From contig DFSK01000087.1 of NCBI GenBank assembly GCA_002378605.1, forward strand, positions 1 to 9,745: a stretch of 9,745 nt of DNA. Direction: 5' to 3'. Position 1 is the stretch's first letter. The number at the start of each line of letters is the position of its first letter. This DNA comes from Alphaproteobacteria bacterium UBA3439. Its GTDB lineage: Bacteria; Pseudomonadota; Alphaproteobacteria; Puniceispirillales; Puniceispirillaceae. The position numbers and the translations under genes were made by a program. Positions 6,961-9,745 of this stretch are shown here, one piece after another. Under the pieces are notes generated by a model. The model did no database searches and had not been told where the DNA came from. It was given only the letters and a program-made list of their open reading frames with translations.

Positions 6961-7187
6961 GCCGCTGCCGCTGGCCCGGTAAAAGGCAGTAATCATTTCA
7001 CCTGACCATTGTTTGCTTTTTTAGCGACAAATTCGGCTGGTATTTCCCTTATCTTAGTTTTAGAATTTTGGGTCTTCGCCGATTTGTGCCTTTTCCCGGA
7101 TTGTTGCGCGGCAAGCAATCGCCGTTTGTTTCATCTCTGGCCACTCGATGGGGCCAGCTTATCATCTTAGTTTGAGGAGTCAGTCCA
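6961..7187 (+). promoter_or_regulatory. Leader region before GST gene with two hairpins and a direct repeat
   Basis: This 227-bp gap lacks a gene. A 9-bp stem with one bulged G spans 7099-7120 (GATTG+TTGC against GCAA+CAATC, GCG loop). A 6-bp stem CTGGCC/GGCCAG spans 7137-7157 just before the ribosome binding site. ATCTTAGTTT occurs twice, at 7051-7060 and 7164-7173. The gap is long enough for a separate promoter for the two following genes, but I find no good -35/-10 pair, and no clear terminator for the dehydrogenase (CTGCC/GGCAG at 6965-6989 is weak). Confidence 0.35.
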
Positions 7188-7799
7188 ATGCAGTTGCGTT
7201 CAAGCCCTTCATCGCCTTTTGGCCGCAAAGTCAAAATGGCAACCTATATTCTTGGTCTTGATGATCAGGTGACGCCGGTTCTAACCGATACGCTTGACCC
7301 CAATGACAGCATTTGCGAGGTCAATCCGCTTGGCAAGATCCCCGCGCTTGAAGATGATGGCACCACCTATTACGACAGCCGTGTGATCATGGAATATCTT
7401 GATGCCAAGGCTGGTGGTGGCAAAATCATTCCGGCAAGCGGTCCGGCGCGTTTTGAGGCATTGACCCGCGCGGCATTGATGGATGGTATTTTGGATGCGG
7501 CCATTCTTGTTATCTATGAGCGCCGTATGCGCCCTGAAGATAAATATGTTGAATCAGTGGTGGAACGCCAACGGGGCAAAATCATTCGTGGTCTTGAAGT
7601 GATCGCTGCAAACAACCCAAGCTATGGCAATGGCGCGATGCCTGATATCGGCGAAATTGGCCTCGCTTGTGTGCTGGATTATCTTGATTTCCGCAAACAG
7701 GTCAATTGGCGTGATCATGCGCCAAATCTTGCGTCATGGCTTGCTGATTTTGCCGCGGCCGTACCAGGCTATGATGAGAGCATGCCGCCAAAGGATTAG
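7188..7799 (+). CDS. Glutathione S-transferase family protein, YibF-like
   Basis: The 203-residue protein has the two-domain GST architecture and the length of E. coli YibF (about 202). The N-terminal thioredoxin-like domain carries SSPFGRKV at 8-15, where YibF has TSPFVRK; NPLGKIPAL at 46-54 with the cis-proline P52; and YDSRVIMEYLD at 62-72, whose D63-S64 pair binds the glutathione gamma-glutamyl group in the family. The C-terminal part is helical with an IGEIGLACVLDYLDF segment and WRDHAPNLASWLADF near the end. GAGGAG at 7174-7179, eight bases before the ATG, sets the start. A transferase or glutathione-dependent lyase/isomerase role is possible; many YibF relatives have no assigned reaction. 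The next gene follows after 38 bp, so the two probably share a transcript. Confidence 0.9.
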   Translation: MQLRSSPSSPFGRKVKMATYILGLDDQVTPVLTDTLDPNDSICEVNPLGKIPALEDDGTTYYDSRVIMEYLDAKAGGGKIIPASGPARFEALTRAALMDGILDAAILVIYERRMRPEDKYVESVVERQRGKIIRGLEVIAANNPSYGNGAMPDIGEIGLACVLDYLDFRKQVNWRDHAPNLASWLADFAAAVPGYDESMPPKD

Positions 7800-7837
7800 G
7801 CGGACTGGGTTCGGTTAGGACTGAAAAGGACAAGATC

Positions 7838-8332
7838 ATGCGATTGCAAATCAGCCTTCCCCATGATGCCGCTGTGAAGATGGTATCGGTTGCCATTGAT
7901 GCAGCGCGCGCCGAAAACATGCTTCCGCTGACCGTTGTTGTGCTGGATGCGGCTGGCAAGATTGTTGCTAGCCAATCCGAAGACGGGTCGGGGCTGATGC
8001 GGTTTGACATTGCGCGTGGCAAGGCATGGGGTGCGCTTGGTATGGGAATGTCTAGCCGTTTGATCCGTGACCGGCTGGCAAGCCGCCCGAGCTTTCAGGC
8101 GGCGCTTGCAACGGTTGCTGATGGCCAGTTTGTGCCAGTGCCGGGAGGCGTTCTGGTCATGGCTGAGGATGGCATGGTCATTGGTGCGGTTGGTGTGAGT
8201 GGCGATACATCCGAAAAAGACGAATATTGCGCGATCACCGCCATCATTGCCGCTGGCTTTCAAAGCGAGCCAGAAACGCCCGATGATAATTGGCGTGATT
8301 CGTCACTTTCAGGCCCGCCGGTAAAAGCGTGA
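7838..8332 (+). CDS. GlcG/HbpS family heme-binding-like protein
   Basis: The 164-residue protein matches the GlcG/HbpS family. Seen: LTVVVLDAAGKIVAS near 31-45, the MRFDIARGKAWGALGMG helix near 54-70, VPVPGGVLVMAEDGMVIGAVGVSG at about 101-124, and the DEYCAITAI helix that follows. There is no secretion signal, so it is likely cytoplasmic. HbpS of Streptomyces binds heme, and glcG lies in the glycolate oxidase operon of E. coli with no settled function. Its occurrence beside catabolic dehydrogenases is common. The start is supported by AAAAGGA seven bases upstream. The C-terminal 20 residues are acidic and proline-rich and extend past the usual core. It ends 15 bases from the convergent exporter gene with no obvious terminator between. 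Confidence 0.88.
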   Translation: MRLQISLPHDAAVKMVSVAIDAARAENMLPLTVVVLDAAGKIVASQSEDGSGLMRFDIARGKAWGALGMGMSSRLIRDRLASRPSFQAALATVADGQFVPVPGGVLVMAEDGMVIGAVGVSGDTSEKDEYCAITAIIAAGFQSEPETPDDNWRDSSLSGPPVKA

Positions 8333-8347
8333 TCGCCAGATAAAATC

Positions 8348-9256
8348 CTAGGAATTTGTAAACCATTGGGTGCGAAGAATATGAAGGCCAAGCACCAACG
8401 CAACAAAGCCCGCCCCTGCCATCATGATCATCGTTGGTTGTTCGCCAACACCAAGCCATACCCAAAATGGGCCAATCACCATCTCTAGTAGCATCAACAG
8501 GCTGACAATCGCCGCGCTGGTATAGCGCGGTGCAAGATTTAAACAGGTAAAAGACACGGGAAGGATAATCAAACCCATGGTCAACACCGACCATAATGGC
8601 ACATCGGTTATGCTGTTTAGGTCACTCAAAAACAAGCCAACAAACCCGCTGATCATCGCGCCAAGGGCGGCGGCGGGCAGAATGCCAAGATCATTATATT
8701 TGCGCGCCATGGTAAAGGTGAGGGCAAGACCAGCAGCGGTCAACACGCCAAAAACACCGCCAAGAAGAACCGACCCTTCAGGGCTGCCAATTGCATTGCC
8801 GCCATCCAGCACAACGACAATCACCCCGCCCATTGCCGCGGTGATGGCCAGCCAGCCAAGCCAGCCCTGACGCTCGCCAAGCATGAAATAGGATAAAATC
8901 GCGGCAAAGATGGGCATTGTCGCCACCGCCGTCAGAACCACGGTTGCCGATGTTTCAACAATGCCAAGGGTGAAGGTTGCCGAATTCATGCTAAAGGCGG
9001 TGATCACCAGCACCCCTTGCCAGCTGGCAAGACTGCGCCATTCGCGGCTGGCATTACGCGTTAGCAATAGCCGCCAAAGCAGCAAAGACATGGCCCCCAT
9101 TAAAATACCGCGCCAGCCCATCAAGGCCCAGCGTTCAAGTCCGGAAAGGCGAATCACCAATGTGTCAGGGGTTAGCACCAAAACACCGATAAGGGCCAAT
9201 AAAGTGCCAAACCGCTGCGGGCTGCGGGCAAGTAATTCCATAAAATAGCGCGGCAT
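8348..9256 (-). CDS. DMT superfamily (EamA) transporter
   Basis: This is an inner-membrane protein of 302 residues with about ten hydrophobic segments in two EamA repeats, the standard size for the RhaT/EamA drug-metabolite exporters. In repeat 1, TSATVVLTAVATMPIFAAIL followed by LGERQGWLGWLAIT is the typical helix 3-4 signature with the conserved Glu. In repeat 2, SAAIVSLLMLLEMVIGPFWVW and GVGEQPTMIMM are its counterpart. On the minus strand AAGGG lies nine bases before the ATG at 9254-9256, which supports this start. The substrate is unknown; relatives export amino acids or other metabolites. It is convergent with the preceding genes and not part of that operon. A sequence reading TTGACA occurs on the minus strand at 9341-9336, but no good -10 follows. 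Confidence 0.92.
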   Translation of the reverse strand: MPRYFMELLARSPQRFGTLLALIGVLVLTPDTLVIRLSGLERWALMGWRGILMGAMSLLLWRLLLTRNASREWRSLASWQGVLVITAFSMNSATFTLGIVETSATVVLTAVATMPIFAAILSYFMLGERQGWLGWLAITAAMGGVIVVVLDGGNAIGSPEGSVLLGGVFGVLTAAGLALTFTMARKYNDLGILPAAALGAMISGFVGLFLSDLNSITDVPLWSVLTMGLIILPVSFTCLNLAPRYTSAAIVSLLMLLEMVIGPFWVWLGVGEQPTMIMMAGAGFVALVLGLHILRTQWFTNS

Positions 9257-9466
9257 AAAATGACCCTTGAAATCTATGATGTTCCCGATAAGACATTCAT
9301 CAGGTTGGAGCGACAGTGCCGTGTGCGATAGGCGGTGTCAATCTGGATGCGAAGATAGGACAATCGGCCAGCTTGTCTGAATGTGATTTGCATTTCTTGT
9401 CGCTATAAAGGCAAAAATATGGGTGGATATTAACAAAGGTGAATCACGCAGAACTTTATTTAACGC

Positions 9467-9482
9467 CGATTCCGAAGAATCG
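9467..9482. repeat. Perfect inverted repeat with 6-bp arms
   Basis: CGATTC at 9467-9472 and GAATCG at 9477-9482 are exact complements around CGAA. No T-run follows, so it is not an intrinsic terminator. It could be an operator or the first hairpin of a structured transcript together with the dyads at 9514-9561. Confidence 0.5.
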
Positions 9483-9513
9483 CCCTCCATATAAGATTAA
9501 CATCATAAGGTGA

Positions 9514-9561
9514 GGCGCTGCATGTCATGCAATATATCCCGTATTGTATACGAAAAGCGCC
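9514..9561. promoter_or_regulatory. Nested dyads: two palindromes enclosed by an outer inverted repeat
   Basis: TGCATG-T-CATGCA at 9519-9531 is a perfect 13-bp palindrome. CGTAT-TGT-ATACG at 9540-9552 is a second dyad. Both are enclosed by GGCGCT at 9514-9519 and its complement AGCGCC at 9556-9561. In RNA this would draw as a small three-way junction; in DNA as two neighbouring operators. TTGTATACGA at 9544-9553 resembles the GT-n-AC core operators of FCD-type GntR regulators, which often control sugar-acid and carboxylate genes. Function is inferred only. Confidence 0.35.
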
Positions 9562-9662
9562 GTCCAATGGGTAATAATGCTGTTTTTGAGACCTAAAAAA
9601 CCAAAAACCAAATGTTTGTAGAAAATTTTTCTGTGAACTGGGCGCAAATAGGGTTTTGCCAT

Positions 9663-9671
9663 TGCTAAAAT
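9663..9671 (+). promoter_or_regulatory. Candidate extended -10 promoter for the downstream gene
   Basis: TG at 9663-9664, one base, then TAAAAT at 9666-9671 fits the extended -10 form TGnTATAAT with one mismatch in the hexamer. No good -35 is present. The predicted transcript would start near 9678 and include the GTGAAA/TTTCAC dyad at 9695-9712 in its 65-base leader. Confidence 0.3.
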
Positions 9672-9694
9672 GGACATAGGAACAGTAACATGCG

Positions 9695-9712
9695 GTGAAA
9701 TTTACGTTTCAC
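9695..9712. repeat. Inverted repeat GTGAAA / TTTCAC before the last start codon
   Basis: GTGAAA at 9695-9700 and TTTCAC at 9707-9712 flank TTTACG. It sits between the candidate promoter and the ribosome binding site of the gene starting at 9743, a suitable place for an operator or a leader hairpin. The arms are short and AT-rich. Confidence 0.35.
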
Positions 9713-9742
9713 AATTATAAAGCTAATTTAAGAGGTGACACA

Positions 9743-9745
9743 ATG
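9743..9745 (+). CDS. Start codon of a gene continuing beyond the window
   Basis: The window ends on ATG preceded by AAGAGGTGACACA; GAGG at 9732-9735 is seven bases before the ATG, a strong ribosome binding site. No coding sequence is available, so the product is unknown. The preceding dyads suggest it is regulated. Confidence 0.6.

Larger units (their letters stand above)
9257..9742. other. Long intergenic region with several dyad elements
   Basis: No convincing gene lies in these 486 bp. The region is AT-rich in its right half and separates the divergent exporter gene from a gene starting at 9743. It holds four short inverted repeats: 9467-9482, 9519-9531, 9540-9552 and 9695-9712. There is a TATAAA at 9404-9409 lacking a good -35 and a candidate extended -10 at 9663-9671. 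It may carry promoters for both flanking genes, operator sites or a small RNA. Confidence 0.6.

Noticed and set aside
8577..9248. Plus-strand frames opposite the exporter gene
   Set aside because: They are antisense shadows of a minus-strand gene with a clear EamA membrane pattern; their translations are low-complexity and unlike known proteins.
9319..9341. Minus-strand promoter with a perfect TTGACA (9341-9336) for the exporter gene
   Set aside because: With 16-18 base spacers the -10 position reads CACTGT or similar, matching at most two of six consensus bases.
1..9745. CRISPR array, tRNA, rRNA, insertion sequence or prophage
   Set aside because: No regularly spaced repeats, tRNA-like cloverleaf, rRNA-like stretch, transposase or phage gene was seen on either strand.

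Overview
The window looks like chromosomal DNA of a free-living alphaproteobacterium. The gene families (TRAP transporter, DadA-like oxidoreductase, GlcG/HbpS-like protein, YibF-like GST), the moderate GC content and the TRAP/amidase/2-hydroxyacid dehydrogenase context recall marine groups such as SAR116 or Roseobacter relatives. That placement is inference; there is no rRNA, tRNA, mobile element or CRISPR array here to anchor it.

Layout. Positions 1-822 hold the 3' part of a DAO-family FAD oxidoreductase whose start lies outside the window. A 364-bp regulatory gap (823-1186) follows. It carries a good sigma-70-like promoter (1084-1112), a repeated GGCAAAC/GTTTGCC motif and two interleaved inverted repeats just before the ribosome binding site. 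Next comes a complete TRAP transporter: dctP (1187-2287, Tat signal), a strong stem-loop (2312-2339), dctQ (2369-2935) and dctM (2982-4349). Short gaps then lead to an amidase-signature enzyme (4391-5740), a 67-residue two-helix membrane protein (5752-5955) and a D-2-hydroxyacid dehydrogenase (6001-6960). After a 227-bp gap with hairpins come a YibF-like GST (7188-7799) and a GlcG/HbpS-family protein (7838-8332). A DMT/EamA exporter (8348-9256) is convergent on the minus strand. The last 486 bp before a start codon at 9743 contain no convincing gene but an unusual density of dyad-symmetric elements.

How the genes may work together. DctP keeps the residues that in TakP, the 2-oxoacid receptor, bind the carboxylate and cation (Q160, R181, E218). 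A plausible reading is uptake of a 2-oxoacid or related carboxylate by DctPQM, amide hydrolysis by the amidase and interconversion of a 2-oxoacid and a D-2-hydroxyacid by the dehydrogenase. The GlcG/HbpS-like and GST proteins would be accessory. The substrate cannot be fixed from sequence. Transcription from 1084-1112 could run to 6960 or to 8332; the stem-loop after dctP probably lowers expression of everything downstream relative to the binding protein.

The points most worth a second look are the dctP leader, the small membrane protein inside the operon, and the dyad cluster at 9467-9561. All genes belong to known families; I see no clear evidence of a wholly new system.
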